This document shows, piece after piece, positions 29,726 through 41,495 of a stretch of 64,000 nt of DNA. This DNA is from Lineus longissimus (Eukaryota > Nemertea > Pilidiophora > Heteronemertea > Lineidae). The stretch covers positions 8,868,001-8,932,000 of the forward strand of contig NC_088317.1 of the NCBI RefSeq assembly GCF_910592395.1, given 5' to 3'. Positions within the stretch are counted from its first letter, which is position 1; the number at the start of each line of letters is the position of its first letter. The notes beneath the pieces are model-generated. The model did no database searches. It was not told the origin of the DNA and saw only the letters and a list, made by a program, of their open reading frames with translations. Made by a program: the position numbers and the translations under genes.

Positions 29726-30178
29726 CTAAAACCAACTTCTTGCAAAAATTTTTAAGTTTGGTCAAGGGTTTTTAGGAAAAAATACAGTTTTTTTCCATTT
29801 TCTCAATGATATTTTGCTGGCCAAGATGACACCTTTTGACACTGGCCCAATGACCATTACAGTGGTTATTGCTCACAATGATTGATGTGCACTCCAGCCA
29901 AATCCTCACCCCAGGTCAGATTACCTGACCACATCAAACAATATGATGTGCACCTGGCCCAGGGCCTCAACCCATTTCAGATTACCTCATCACAGACAAC
30001 AGGCCAAACCAATTGCAGTGCTGTTTCTTTCTACTGTAAACATTCCTTGTCCTGTGTATTTAAGCAACAAGCTAAACCCTATGCCCATTATTGCTGTCCC
30101 GGGGATTGCTGTCCATTGCGGACCATGCCTTTATAGTTAAAAGTAATTATTTATTCCTGGGCTTTGATTTATGTCACC

Positions 30179-31714
30179 ATGAAGCATAGGGGAGACAACC
30201 AGTTAACGGACTTGCAAAAAAATCGCATATTAGAACTCAGAGAAAATGGGTTATCCTATAGAAATATAGCAGACCACTTAGGATGCAGCAAGACTGCTGT
30301 GTCCACATGGGTAAATCGACAACAAACTGATGGCAACACAAGAGTGAGAGAGAGAGCAGGAAGGCCAAGATCCACAACTGAGAGGCAAGATCGGACTTTG
30401 GTGCGTCGAGTCCAACAAGACCCCTTCCTCCTCCCAAGGCAGCTCCAGGATGAGCTACACCAGCAGGGGACAAGAATCAGCCGGGGGACAATAAGAGAGA
30501 GGCTGCGCCAGGCAAACTTGATGGGACGTATTGCTGCCAAGAAAGATATCCTAAGTGATGCCCATAGAAGACAGCGCTTGCAATTTGCCCAAGTAAGATG
30601 ATTTATACAAAGTGTAGTTTCTAAAATTATGCCTACATTTGTTTCCATTGAACACTAAAATTGTTTTATTAATATCATCAAAGACACAGGAGTTTTGAAT
30701 GACTGAAAAAACCCAATGAGACGGACTTGGAAATCTGGCATTTCCCCTCCCCTGTGTTTCAAGATGAAATTATCTCATGCTCGTGCAAACACAGAAAACA
30801 ATACATAATCAGCGCCTTATTTTCTTTTCAGGATCATCTTAATTGGACAATAGAACAATGGAGGAGAGTAGTTTTTACAGACGAAAAGTCATTTGAGGTT
30901 GGAAGACATGGGCAGGTCTGGTGCCGTCGGCTTCAGGGTGAACGCTACAACGCAAACAACATCAAGACATGCCAGCGGAGTGGGAGGTTCACAGTGTTAA
31001 TCTGGGGCTGGATGAATGACCGAGGCAACGGAACTCTTCAAAGGATACAGGGACGGTTCAACCAGATACAGTATCGTGAGATACTAGACAGATGTCTTCC
31101 AGATATGCACCATCACTTCCCAGATGGATTCATTTATCAGCATGATAGGTAGGCCTTATAAAAATCAGCTCTGATAAGTTTGAACAAGCAACTGGCAAGA
31201 TGTTCAGTTCACCCAAGGTCAAACACAAAAGCTGAACTCTACCAAACCCACTTTCGATTCCTTTTTATAATTTGTATGGCAGGAGTAATTTCGGTCAACC
31301 AAGCAGGTTATAAAACTTTCCCATGAGTTTGTGTTTTACCATGCTGTTCTCCCATTCATAACATATTGGGACATCCTGCATTCGCAACATTATGATTGAT
31401 ACTTGCTTACAACATTCATTTTCAGGTCCCCTATCCACACGGCAAGAAACATTACAGCGTTCCTGCAGGAGCAGCCCTTTGCTGTCATTGACTGGCCTCC
31501 CAAGGGCTGTGATATGAACCCAATTGAAAATGCTTGGGGAGTGATGGTCCAGAATTTTAATTATGAAGGGGTGCGTAATGGTGATAATCTGTTGGAGCGA
31601 ATTATGGAAATATGGAACACGCTTGGGGCAGAGTATTGGGATGGGTTAGTGCAGTCGATGCCAAGACGGATGCAAGCAGTCGTTGATGCTGAAGGAGGGT
31701 GGACTCGCTACTGA
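30179..31714 (+). CDS. Tc1/mariner-family DD34E transposase, three exons, intact
   Basis: Exons 30179-30592, 30832-31148 and 31426-31714 (414 + 317 + 289 = 1020 nt, 339 residues plus stop). Donors are CAA|GTAAGA and AG|GTAGG; acceptors follow TTTTCTTTTCAG and CATTTTCAG. The N-terminal half has two HTH units ('ILELRENGLSYRNIADHLGC', 'VSTWVNRQQTDG') and a GRPR hook. The DDE core has 'VVFTDEKSF' (D1), 'FIYQHDR|SPIHTA' (D2, split by intron 2) and 'DWPPKGCDMNPIENAWG' (E). D2 and E are 34 residues apart, the Tc1 spacing. ATG 30179 has a good context (CACCATGA). It cuts and pastes the element at TA sites. No stops or frameshifts are seen. Confidence 0.92.
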
Positions 31715-32409
31715 CTGTTTTGACTGAATGGAATATTACGAGCTGACCAGGAAGTAGTTTGAGCTGTAGTTGTGGTGATAAAAATAAAAACAGTTGTGTG
31801 CTACATTATTATCTTTTTATCTTATTTTGCTCATCAAAGTCGCAGTGCAGTGTTTGCAATGAAATACCAAGGCCACAGTCATCCATATACTGGTACCCCC
31901 CCCCCCCAGACTTTGAAAATATTTTTTGATCACAATAACACAGAGAAATGCGCAGAAGCAGAACGAGATGGTAAACACTGTAGTAGTATGTGGAGGCCTA
32001 CCTCCCACACTCATTACAAATTTAAACGGAACCTAATGTGCACCAGTCGAGTTAGCTTTTAGAATTTGGTGTAGCAACCAAAACTTCTTCAGTATGACAA
32101 GAACTCCATCATGTAAAACATTTTTTGAATCGCTCCAATTGCATTGCCCTGACTTTTTCAGCCTACACACTGTGGTAGGACACAGTTCAGTTACAGTCTG
32201 ATTCACTCAAGTGGAGAAAGTTCCTGACCAGAGTATTACCATATCAATAGGAGTTACCAAACCCAGGCAGACAATGCCGTTGGTCCGAGGGGTCATTACG
32301 AGAGTTGCTGAAGTCATAGCAATTGGGAGTATTTTTGGGGACAAAAACCTCAAAAAGTGGTGCTTTCCAACAATTTTTTAACAACAAATCTGTGCTTAAA
32401 GTTGCTTTG

Positions 32410-32653
32410 GTTATTGTGTCCAGATGATGTTGCAAAAAAACGGCAGAAAAACTTGCAGACAAAAAAGTAAAAAAAACATGCCTCTGGAAAAACGGCCATA
32501 ACGTTTTTACCTAATTGATAATAAAAACCAAACCTATTGCAAATAATACCAAAGAAGTTTATCCAGATATGATAAAACTTTGGTTCCAGTTGGCCCAGTA
32601 GTTTTTGAGAAAATTGTAAAAAACTGGTGTCCTTAAACTTTCCGACAAGGGTG
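32410..32653 (-). repeat. Tc1 right terminal inverted repeat
   Basis: Mirror of 29483-29725, ending ..CCGACAAGGGTG before TA. Similarity fades inward at about 32400. Confidence 0.88.
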
Positions 32654-33176
32654 TACATAGAGCACGGAAGGAAGGCAGAGCGAACCTTGCTCAATCATCT
32701 GCAATGAAGGTGATCTCTTAGCAAGTTGACCGCCTGGATCAGTTCATCAACGACAAGGAAAACACTTTGAGAGATCTCAATGCCGATGTAAGTGACACAA
32801 TATTTGGCCATCTAATTGTTCATTCTCTTTGTTCTCAACATATTGAAATTAATGGTGATAATGATTGATGTTTCAAAAGCTAGTCAATGAAGCACCATTA
32901 CATTGTAAATCTTTCTAAGTCACCCTCTTGATTGAAAACCTGACGTTGTCTTTCTTCATCAACATATTTCATTGATGGAGCGTCTTAAAGAAGGAGAAGA
33001 GGAAGTGGAGAAGAAATGTCAACGTGTTCAAGTTAAAAAAGTAAGTACCGGTAATGAATGTTACTAGTTTAGTTTGACACACTAGATACCTGGAGTACAG
33101 TCGAATCCGGTGATAACAATTAGGCTTGTGGCAAAAAGCCACCAATAATATTAGCATGCTAGATCCCTGATCTGCA

Positions 33177-33302
33177 CATTGGGTGATATGAATAAAGACT
33201 AGCAAATGCTTTTACTCCGGTTTTGTACAGGAAGGCCTAGTGTAAATGTACATGGAGATTTAGATAAAAGCATTTCCTAGTCTTTATTCATATCACCCAT
33301 TG
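33177..33302. mobile_element. 126-bp palindromic MITE, copy 1
   Basis: Left arm CATTGGGTGATATGAATAAA.. and right arm the reverse complement over about 38 bp with two mismatches. The middle of ~50 bp contains 'cctagtgtaaatgtacatg'. It lies in an intron of the unnamed gene. Confidence 0.85.
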
Positions 33303-33524
33303 TCTTACTTTACATGTTGGAGCGGAACTTGGTAATATAAACTAAGAAAGAAAACGTCAGGCTCAGGGTTTTGACTACTTACTTGATGAATAGGTGAGGC
33401 CTCTGCCCCAGACACAATTTTTAACGGATTCCTCTGTTTATAACTTTACATTTCATTGAATCACTTGTTAGAGCATTTACTCCACAATGAAATTATATGA
33501 TTTGCACTTTTTGCTCTTTTTCAG

Positions 33525-34423
33525 ACGCCCAAGGAGACACCAGTAAGGACTAAACCAACCAAACACACACCAAGTGACTTTCTGAACTCTGATAAAGTGC
33601 ATCTATCATATCGGACTAAGAAGTCAAGACACGAACAGACATTGGGTGATATGAATAAAGACTAGCAAATGCTTTTATCTAAAACTTCATGTACATATAC
33701 ACTAGGTCTTTCTGTACAAAATTGAAGTAAAAGCATTTGCTAGTCTTTATTCATATCACCCAATGGCAGCTTTACGAGACATTCATGGGAATGGCAAGAA
33801 TGACAGACCAGTAAAAGATGGACTTTGGCACAGTTTGACCACCATTTGTGAACCGAATGAATTGTCAGATCGAATAAAAAAACGCAAAGTCTGTAAAAAA
33901 ATTTTACCTGTAACTAAGCCACCAATTGAAAGTGAAACTGAAAAAATGGCTTCATCCATAAAAGTAATGTACAAGGATTGCATTGTAAGTAAAAGGAAAT
34001 ATTGTGCCATACGGTCCGAGTGCAAAAACCTCTTACCATATTCTGATCTAATTGATAGGATCAATGAGTTGCATAGGTCTGAGAATATTATTCCTCTTGA
34101 CGGTGTTCCAGGCTTCCATAGGAAATTTGAATGCTTTCTGCTAGAGCTTGCTGAAATTTATCTCAGTATTGATGAGCATTTGACAAAAAGAGGTTGTGGG
34201 TTGAATTGGTTTGGAAAGCAGCCAGGTCATTTTTTTATAGCTTTAGGTGCTGATGGTGCTCCATATGGGAAATTCAAAACTACTACTTCTTTGCATGTTT
34301 CATTTTTGAATGTTCAAGAAAAAGTTGCTGGTTGTGACCACAATTACCTTGTTTTTGGGGCAGATGTTGATCAAGGCCACCAGTGTGTGATGGAATATGT
34401 AAAAACAATTTTGAAAAAATGAG
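33525..34423 (+). pseudogene. unnamed gene, exon 4: central domain part 1
   Basis: After the acceptor the frame reads 'TPKETPVRTKPTKHTPSDFL', is interrupted by the 126-bp palindrome at 33640-33765, then continues through 'ALRDIHGNGKNDRPVKDGLW' and a domain with 'IPLDGVPGFHRKFECFLLEL', 'FFIALGADGAPYGK' and 'YLVFGADVDQGHQCVMEY'. The two aspartates in G-x-DGAP and GAD-x-D-x-GH are candidates for catalytic residues of a DDE-like fold, but this is speculation from spacing and conservation within the family as I remember it. It ends at TGA 34423, probably a nonsense or frameshift change, as related sequence continues from 34490. Confidence 0.55.
33640..33765. mobile_element. 126-bp palindromic MITE, copy 2, in an exon
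   Basis: Same length and arms as 33177-33302. The arms pair perfectly, and the middle is in opposite orientation relative to copy 1. It interrupts exon 4 of the unnamed gene between '..KSRHEQ' and 'AALRDIHG', adding 126 bp (42 codons) that keep the length in frame. Confidence 0.85.
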
Positions 34424-34489
34424 GGAAATTGAAACTAAATCTTATGTTGTAAATTAATGTATAGTTAGATTTTCTCTTGAGCTTGTTCC

Positions 34490-35715
34490 CTCAGAAAACA
34501 AACGGTTGGCGACTATAGCAGGGGAACTTAATAATGCGGCTACCTACCCATCCACGTTCGCTAAAATTCATTTAGATCACCTTGGTAACCTTAATCAGGT
34601 TGTTAATGATACAATTCCGTTATGGAAATATTCAGATCGATTAAGTCATGCTGAGAGAATCAACACACTTAAAACGAAAACTTAACAACTGATCGCAACA
34701 GAATTATGAAAGAAATTGCATCCTTAGGGTCACGACAAGAATTCGCCCCTATCATTGGCGATTATATAGACAAGGCTAAGATTGATCCCTTGCATACTAA
34801 AAACAACATGTGTCAGCAAATTAACAATTTGATACTTAAAGAAGCTATTTCACGCTCTGACCAGGTTATTTTCAAGGCCTCTTGTTTAATGGAAAGTCCT
34901 GTTTTTTCTTGTTCTCCATTTGGGAAATATTTGATTGCTATCAGAGATGTTCTTAAAGCCGGCAAACTGTATATACGTTTGAAAAAATGGTTTGCATTGA
35001 ATCGAGTAAAACAGGGGAATTCTTTGTCATGTGATGTTAGATTTACTGGCGAAGACTCCTGGAAATTCTGCCAAGAGTTTGGACATCTTATCAAATCCCT
35101 TGAGCCAGTTGGTGGTTGTGAGTCCATGAACAATCAATGCCTTTTCAAGTCATGTTTACTGCATTTCATTTGTACTACAGGAAGATACTATATAGCATTG
35201 TTTAGTAAGTTCAAAACCAGCCAGTTTGATATGAATCAATTGAAAAGACTATGTGAGTCATATCTAGCAGCATATGCCTTGTTTCTGACTAATGTATCTT
35301 TGACCACTTGGCATGTTGGTTATATTATTCCATATCATTCACAGATCATGTTCGATACTTTTGGTGTTGGTTTAGGTTTGAATATCATGCAAGGCAGGGA
35401 AGCCAAGCACAAACAGTTGTCGAACTATGCAAAGTTTTCTACCCCTCAACACAAGTGGGAAGCTGTTTTTAGGCATGAGTATACTCATTTGGTCTGCCTT
35501 AAAAAGATGAGCCCTGAATATGTTGCAAAATCAATGTTTCGAAGCAGGGATTATATAAAGAAGCTGTAAACAAGGAGGGTCATTGTGAGTGTGGTGTTAA
35601 ATGTGAAGCATCCATGTATTTCTATTGTAACCATAGAGTTGTTTCATTAATCAAGGATTCATGTTTAGCCAAGTCAGTACATGGTTATTTGAAACAGTTT
35701 CTTGGCATAACATAA
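34490..35715 (+). pseudogene. unnamed gene: central domain part 2 and Cys-containing end
   Basis: Open in one frame from about 34480: 'PSENKRLATIAGELNNAATY', a stop at 34683, then from 34706 a long frame with 'IDPLHTKNNMCQQINN', 'VRFTGEDSWKFCQEF', 'HVGYIIPYHSQIMFDTFGVG' and 'LNIMQGREAKHKQLSNYAKF', 'WEAVFRHEYTHLVCL'. At about 35565 a frameshift leads to 'NKEGHCECGVKCEASMYFYC' with four to five cysteines, then a stop at 35713-35715. The 'MQGREAKH..' and 'FRHEY' blocks recur in the family as I know it. The domain is about 600 residues in total. Confidence 0.55.
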
Positions 35716-36539
35716 TAATAATTTGAGAACTTGTACGATTGAGGAATAATTAAACTCAAAGCGGAGGATCTGTTGAGATACTCGAGGGTGGAACTAAGAT
35801 GCCCTTTTGTATGATATTTTGGGCGCAGATTTGCCCAACCTGGATTCCCACTTTCCAGTTTACATTGAGATTGTAGATCACAGAAAAAGTTCCAATATTA
35901 CCTGCAGTACCCTGCAGTATTCCTGTGCAAGGTGTCTCATCAAAGTTTTATACACGTTTGAGGCAACTAGTGAATGATAAAGCGATGTTAAATTATGGTT
36001 AGTTCTGATAATTTAAAATGAAAGTGAATGTTGTGTAGTACCGTGTACATTTAAATTTGTAAAAATGATTAATGATGAGTCAGATGTAATTTATTGTTAA
36101 TATGTTTTTTAATTTTTTTAAATGAGTAGATAGATGTAAAGATGGTGTTATAAAAATGTATAAATTGCCTCTTTACAGTTTCAAATTAATATTATTCATC
36201 CAAATGGCTACTTAATGTGATATGTTGATTGTTTTACTAATGGTTGATATTTTTTAACTTAAAATAAAATGTTGAATTTAAATTTTTGTGTTGATGTCTT
36301 CAGAAATGATGTTTTTCTTCTCATTCTCAATACCGGAAACAAAGTGGGGAGATTTTTCTCATCCGGGGAGGGGGAATGGCATCACATCACACTACATGTA
36401 CCACTGCAATAAGTGGGAACAACAATTTGTTTACTGGGCAACACCGTATTTATTCAAAACCTCATAATAAGCAGATACAAAAAAAACCTCTTGCCCGTCT
36501 TGTTGTACCTAACAGTGAATGGTCGCATCTCGTCCACCA
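35716..36539. other. 3' flank of the unnamed gene; no ORF
   Basis: AT-rich, no sustained frame. An AATAAA at 36263-36268 could be the poly-A signal of the plus-strand unnamed gene. A poly-G/C-poor stretch follows. Confidence 0.4.
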
Positions 36540-36824
36540 CTACATTCATCTTGTTTCCCTGAAATGAAAAAGAGGAATCATTTAGGGTCATTAGATTAAA
36601 TTTCCAGCAACTGCAATATATTAGGCCTATAGATTATCAATGGAGTGGATTTCAAAAAGGGGGGCAGGGGACATTTGTCAGAAGTCAAGTGTAAGCCTAC
36701 TTCACATAGATCCAAATGTCTGTCAGGGAAATGTGAGTCCTAGAATCCAAAAATGCATTTTACCTTCCGATCACTCTTCCTCAGGAGGTCTTTCCTATCA
36801 TGGCCCTCCTCCATCCCCCAGAAA

Positions 36825-36935
36825 TTAAACAACACCACCACCTTCTCCTTGCTGGTTATAGTAAGTGTTGTGGTTGACCTTGTCGAGCGTTCTACGGTCT
36901 GATACGAATTTGTCGTCAAGAGGAACCGGACCTCT
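36825..36935 (-). CDS. putative terminal exon of an unknown minus-strand gene
   Basis: Acceptor TTTTTTACTTCAG precedes an AGA-starting frame of 36 residues ('RGPVPLDDKFVSDRRTLDKV', then Asn/Tyr/Gly-rich) ending in TAA at 36825. A possible upstream exon at about 37165-37225 encodes 'NDAVDESEHSPEVNSDCS' and ends at GTAAGT. A further acceptor, CTTTTTCATTTCAG at about 36560, opens a 34-residue frame. Not recognised. The splice signals are good but the phases were not fully reconciled, so a non-coding transcript is possible. Confidence 0.3.
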   Translation of the reverse strand, partial: RGPVPLDDKFVSDRRTLDKVNHNTYYNQQGEGGGVV

Positions 36936-37269
36936 CTGAAGTAAAAAACTGCAAAGAGTAATTAATGGTAGTTCATTAGGCATAAATGCCAACGGGCTGA
37001 GGCCAACAATGTGGGTGTTTAGGGCTGGACCAAGTTAATTGTCTGTTTGCAGCTCAGTAACCTACCCAAGGTTTTCACACAAAGTCCAAAATATACTAGT
37101 GTGCTTAAAGCCAACGAGTCAAGGTTACGAACCCATGAAGCTTTAATATCTAGGCCTACACTTACCGAGCAATCTGAATTCACCTCCGGGGAGTGTTCAC
37201 TCTCATCAACAGCATCATTTTTTTGTGGATGAGACCAATCTCACTAACGACCGTTGGATAAATCTGAAA

Positions 37270-40066
37270 TAAATCAATAAATCAAATATGTATTCATATG
37301 GCACTGAGTTGAGTAGGTTTTGCTTGGATATTTTGGGTTATGAAGGCCTACGGTTATGTAATTGTAGGCCTGCATGTTGGCTAGTGTATGCATAAATGAG
37401 GCCTTGGCTAAAGTCTTCTAAAATGTCGTTTAATTGTGCCAGCTCTAAGGAATCATCTTAGCGCAAAGAGGCCTCTAGTTCTGAAATGGCTCATTCATAC
37501 GGTGCCCCCCCCCCCCCCCAAGTTATCTGTTGTTTAAGTTAAAACTTATCATATTCCAAAAGGCCAAAGCCATAAATGGGCCAATTTTTTGGCTCACTAT
37601 AGTACTAGTCAATTTAAAAGTCCCGCCCACGAGTTCCCGCCAAAATCAATTAACTGCATGTTCTTGGCAACGTAATCAGGCGGTGAAGGTGATGATGTTA
37701 TGGTCCGTCAACTTGCACTCAATACCAGTCAATGGCAGATTACAGTTGATCAATCGTGTAAATCGGGCTGAGATATGGGTCAGAGTTGATTTGGGAGTGA
37801 TTTTGACCTTTTTTATAGAGATCTTAAGTGGGGATAATGAGTGACCCTGCGCAGGAAATAGATAGAATATTGGATTGACATGTTGTTATGAGTGAATGCA
37901 TGACAAGAGCTACCCAAATACAAAAAAGCATAGCCAAATGACCTTCGATGTTGTTGTACTAGGCCTACCCCTACCCCTATTTCAAAGGGGTCAATGAAAC
38001 ATGGTGAACTTTCAGCCCGGATATCTCACCCTTTGCAGGGCGTTGGGCAATGGTTCTTTGCCTGTCGGATACTTTATGATGTCAAGATTTAAAATCAAGA
38101 ATAAAAACTTTGTCCGCTCTGTTCAGCTAGGAATGCCAAAGCTTGAAAGTTAGGCCAAATTTGATCATTTTGGGCTGTCGCCACCTATTGGGAATGACTT
38201 GAACTAGTATGATTTTCTACAGAAATTGATTATACATGTATAACCGATATCCCTGCAGGAGATATAAGCTTAGGTACCATCTCAACAGTATTTTGAGGCC
38301 AAGAAGACTAGGTCACCCAGTGTTGGGGTCTGACCCCCTCCCCCCTCAAATTCAATTTATTCATCAAAAAGATCAGGTAAAAGATGTCAAGTATGCTCGA
38401 GGACAGAAAAAAAGAAACTTTAGTTCCAAAAGGGCAAAATAGACACGACAGTGGTGAATGGCACAGATGATTGAATGTAGTATTAAAAACATTATAATAT
38501 ACTGTACTACCTGGGTAAAGGTAGAGGAAAATGATAAAATGAACTTCAGCTCCATCCCCACTTCATATGGCAGAACCCAGCCTTTCTTTCAGATTGTGCC
38601 CATTTTACTATAGGCAGCTTAAGGGTTAATCCATGCACATGCTCCAGCTCGGAAGTATAGCTTTATATTCTAAACCAAACTAGAAAGGATTGTTTAGCTG
38701 AATGTCGCTTCTACTGTACTAGATGATCCATCACAACATGTACATGCTACCAGAAGTACCTTTGGTGTCATCAGGGTGGTGAAAGACATGGAGCTGAACA
38801 GTCATTGCATCGGCAAAAATATCCCTGTTATGTCCAATCACAGGGCTAGGTACCCATGTAATACTAAGTACAATGAAGAACTTCATAGCCTAGCCCTGGG
38901 ATTCATCTGTATGTTACAATTTTATTGAAAGTAATAAAATTATTTCAAACAAACAATGAAGAACTGTTTGAAGGAATAGGTAAGGCCCCCTAAGCCTAAC
39001 CTGATGTAGCGTGGCCATCGGCTTCTCGTTTTATATGGTTAGTTTCAGCATCATTTCTTCATTTCAATACAAATCATGGCCTACTTCCAGCCTTATTGAC
39101 AGAGATGGATGAACAACGTGATGTATAAGATTATTTTATTTTAATATGAAAATATAATGTTATTATAGACTAATTACAAAAAGATATCGCTGCATCGAGA
39201 AATAATACTCTTTACATGATGTGTACATTGGCATATACATGGATGTGGTATGTCACCACCTGCAGAGACCATGGAAACAAAAAATGGAATAACCACTTTG
39301 AATCAGACCAGCACTCACAACAGCATTAACCATGCCAACAAAGACTGACTCACTATTCAGAAATTCTGAAACACGTAAAGTACTGTCAATGGTATTAATA
39401 CTGCTGGGCAAAATCGGGAACATGTCTGAAAATTGCACAGATTCGTAACTGACATTCCTGGTAGTTTTGACTTCTGAGGGTTACTCGGGTAGGCACCTGC
39501 CAGTGCAAAGAACCAGCATCACACTGAAACTTCCTCAGCCACTGTCCACCAAGAGATACTGGTCATTCATCGACACATGCAAGCCCTTCATACTCACATT
39601 CTCAATTTTCAAATGTAAAACCAAAATAAGTGGAATTTGGGCTATGGATTTTCACAGCAGGCTTCAATTGTTCATCAACAATAAACCACCAACTAGGCTA
39701 TTCTAACCACTGTGAGGGGCAGTAGTCATGATCCTCTTATGGTACCGGTACCGTACATTACTATTGTTGACTCGAAATGATTTCTGAATACAATGCACAT
39801 TATTATTGTACACTCAAGAGGATACTATGCTGATTAGTGCACCTATGATTACTTTAGTCAAGGGTATGGCAAGCTGCAACAAGATTGAGAGATTCACGCT
39901 AAATGCAGGGGCATGGCGATCATCCCATAAGCTACGCAGCTGAATGGAATGATAACGCTAGACCGAACGAAAATATTTGACTGAAGACTAGCTGTCTGCA
40001 ATCCAATCATGATAAAATGGTTCTAAACGAAGTCATTAAAACCAATGAGTTCATAGGTGAAGTTGA
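37270..40066. other. non-coding stretch, few signals
   Basis: No repeat pair or ORF with clear coding character. It has a poly-C run at about 37505-37518 and a 61-codon minus frame at 39253-39438 ('MFPILPSSINTIDSTLRVSE') that may be an exon remnant. A weak inverted pair 'cagggctaggta'/'tagcctagccctg' lies at 38845-38900. Confidence 0.35.
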
Positions 40067-40659
40067 TTATACTAGTATCCCTACTTCGGTCATAACCTTT
40101 CTACGAATACTGTAGCGCTTGACTGTCTCCTGGTGTACCTCTTCTTCGGTATCCTCTTGTGCCTCATCTTCCTCAGAGTGGCCCGATACTTCTGAAAGCT
40201 GTCGCTGCTTTTGTTTTGCAGAGAGGCGACTGAAGTAGGACATTACCTGTGTTGAAGTCCGCCACTGATCTTTGGGAAACATCATCTTCAGGCGCTTTGC
40301 AACGTTAGTTGGATTTTCTTTGAACCCAGTTACACCTTTCATAAATTCCGCATACAAATATCTTCGCACTTCTGCAGAAAACCGTCTTGAGGTATTCTGT
40401 CCTCGAAGAGCCCAGCCTGCAAAAAGAAAAGATTGTTCTGAATCTGCATCTGTCTTGCTCCGTACTACAACAGATGCGGATGGTTTTCCAACTTTGGCTA
40501 TGGCATCAACTCGCCCAGCCCATTTCCGCGTTACCTTGTCCATGACGGTTTCCTTGAGTGTCACACTTGTGTGGGAGCCATAGGCCAAATTTTCTGTCAG
40601 GTCCTCTTGTGATTTGAAAAATCGGTCACATCCATTTTCAGGGCTACACCAACCTCACC
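40067..40659 (-). CDS. uncharacterised zinc-finger gene, 3' exon
   Basis: From an acceptor ending GTGAG at about 40660 the frame begins with a C-x4-C finger ('CSPENGCDRFFKSQEDLTEN' then 'LAYGSH') in which the first His of C2H2 is Asn. It is followed by a Lys/Ser-rich linker and a conserved helical domain ('VRRYLYAEFMKGVTGFKENP', 'VAKRLKMMFPKDQWRTSTQV', 'MSYFSRLSAKQK'). It ends in an acidic tail and TAG/TAA at 40067. I know this finger plus Y-L-Y-x2-F..YFSRLA arrangement from uncharacterised invertebrate proteins; function unknown. It is probably the 3' exon of the gene whose 5' exon is 41496-42016. Confidence 0.5.
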
Positions 40660-41495
40660 TCAAGGTCGATATCCACAATCACTGTACCCACTATACTTTC
40701 CTCTGTACTAGAACATGGTAGAGGCTCATCATAGGCGGAGGAAGCGCCAGGCTGAAAAAGCAATTGTGAAGTAAAGCAAACAGTATGGACAACAATCTTT
40801 CAACATAAATGTACGTCACTGTATGTAGAGTAAACATTGCGTCTCGTCCAATCATCTCCATTGCAAGAATTTCCTACTGGCATGTCCAGCCCATGTCATG
40901 AATATCACTGGTTACAATGCAGATTTTCAATGATTGAACTTTTACAATGTGACCTTGAAATTAATGAAAATTGAAGAAGGCATTTTTTTGACAAAATCAC
41001 TCTCCTTTTATTCAAGGAAAGCATTTATACTCATTTATACAGGAACATAGCAAGCCGGGTCAGGAGCTCCTTCAGCCACTTGCTTACATTCTGTTCCGTT
41101 GAGATATTCGAAGAAGGATGAGGCCTGTGCTGTTCTTTGTCGCAGTATTTACAAATAGCTGCAATAAATATTAGAATGAATGAACATGAGGTGCTCGAGT
41201 GTAGTCATCACCATGGGTGCATAGCCTACATTGTAGGAAAGGCAATATCATGATATCAAGTGGTTTGTCGTCTGGTTGGAGGCGACAAATTTGTTGACCC
41301 TCGCTGGGACTCAACCTCAGAGCCACATATGACACGCGCGATCGATTCTCCAGGTGACCTCGAGAAAATAAATTATTTTAGAAGGCCCTTCACGACACAG
41401 GCCTTTATAAGTAGCCCAAGTGCAAGTATAGTACCGGCATATAAGAGATAGCTAATGAGCTGATGAGCCATTCATAATCAGATCTAGATGCTTAC

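Larger units (their letters stand above)
29483..32653 (+). mobile_element. Tc1-type transposon with intron-bearing transposase
   Basis: Ends CACCCTTGTCGGAAAGTTTA flanked by TA on both sides (29481-29482, 32654-32655). Left and right inverted repeats match for about 240 bp (29483-29725 and 32410-32653). The element is 3171 bp, long for Tc1, because the repeats are long and the transposase has two introns. It is inserted inside exon 2 of the unnamed gene at 29246-35715. The transposase frame is intact, so the copy is young. Confidence 0.92.
29246..35715 (+). pseudogene. unnamed multi-exon gene, possibly a transposase-like family
   Basis: Exon 1 (29246-29342) encodes 'KPKKARSEKQLAWSRELG' and ends at a GTAAAA donor. 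Exon 2 starts after TTATTTCAATGCAG at 29435, is cut by the Tc1 element, and ends at GAT|GTAAGT (32787) with 'LDQFINDKENTLRDLNAD'. Exon 3 (about 32974-33040) has 'GEEEVEKKCQRVQVKK' and a GTAAGT donor. Exon 4 opens at 33525 after TTTGCTCTTTTTCAG. I know similar proteins as large uncharacterised families in cnidarian and lophotrochozoan genomes, with a coiled-coil start, a GADGAPYGK-type core and a Cys-containing end. An AATAAA at 36263 could end the transcript. Stops, a frameshift and two insertions mark it as a pseudogene. Confidence 0.6.

Noticed and set aside
29412-32694. Two similar ~105-codon ORFs (29412-29729 plus, 32350-32694 minus)
   Set aside because: They are the two inverted repeats of the Tc1 element read outward to inward, not genes.
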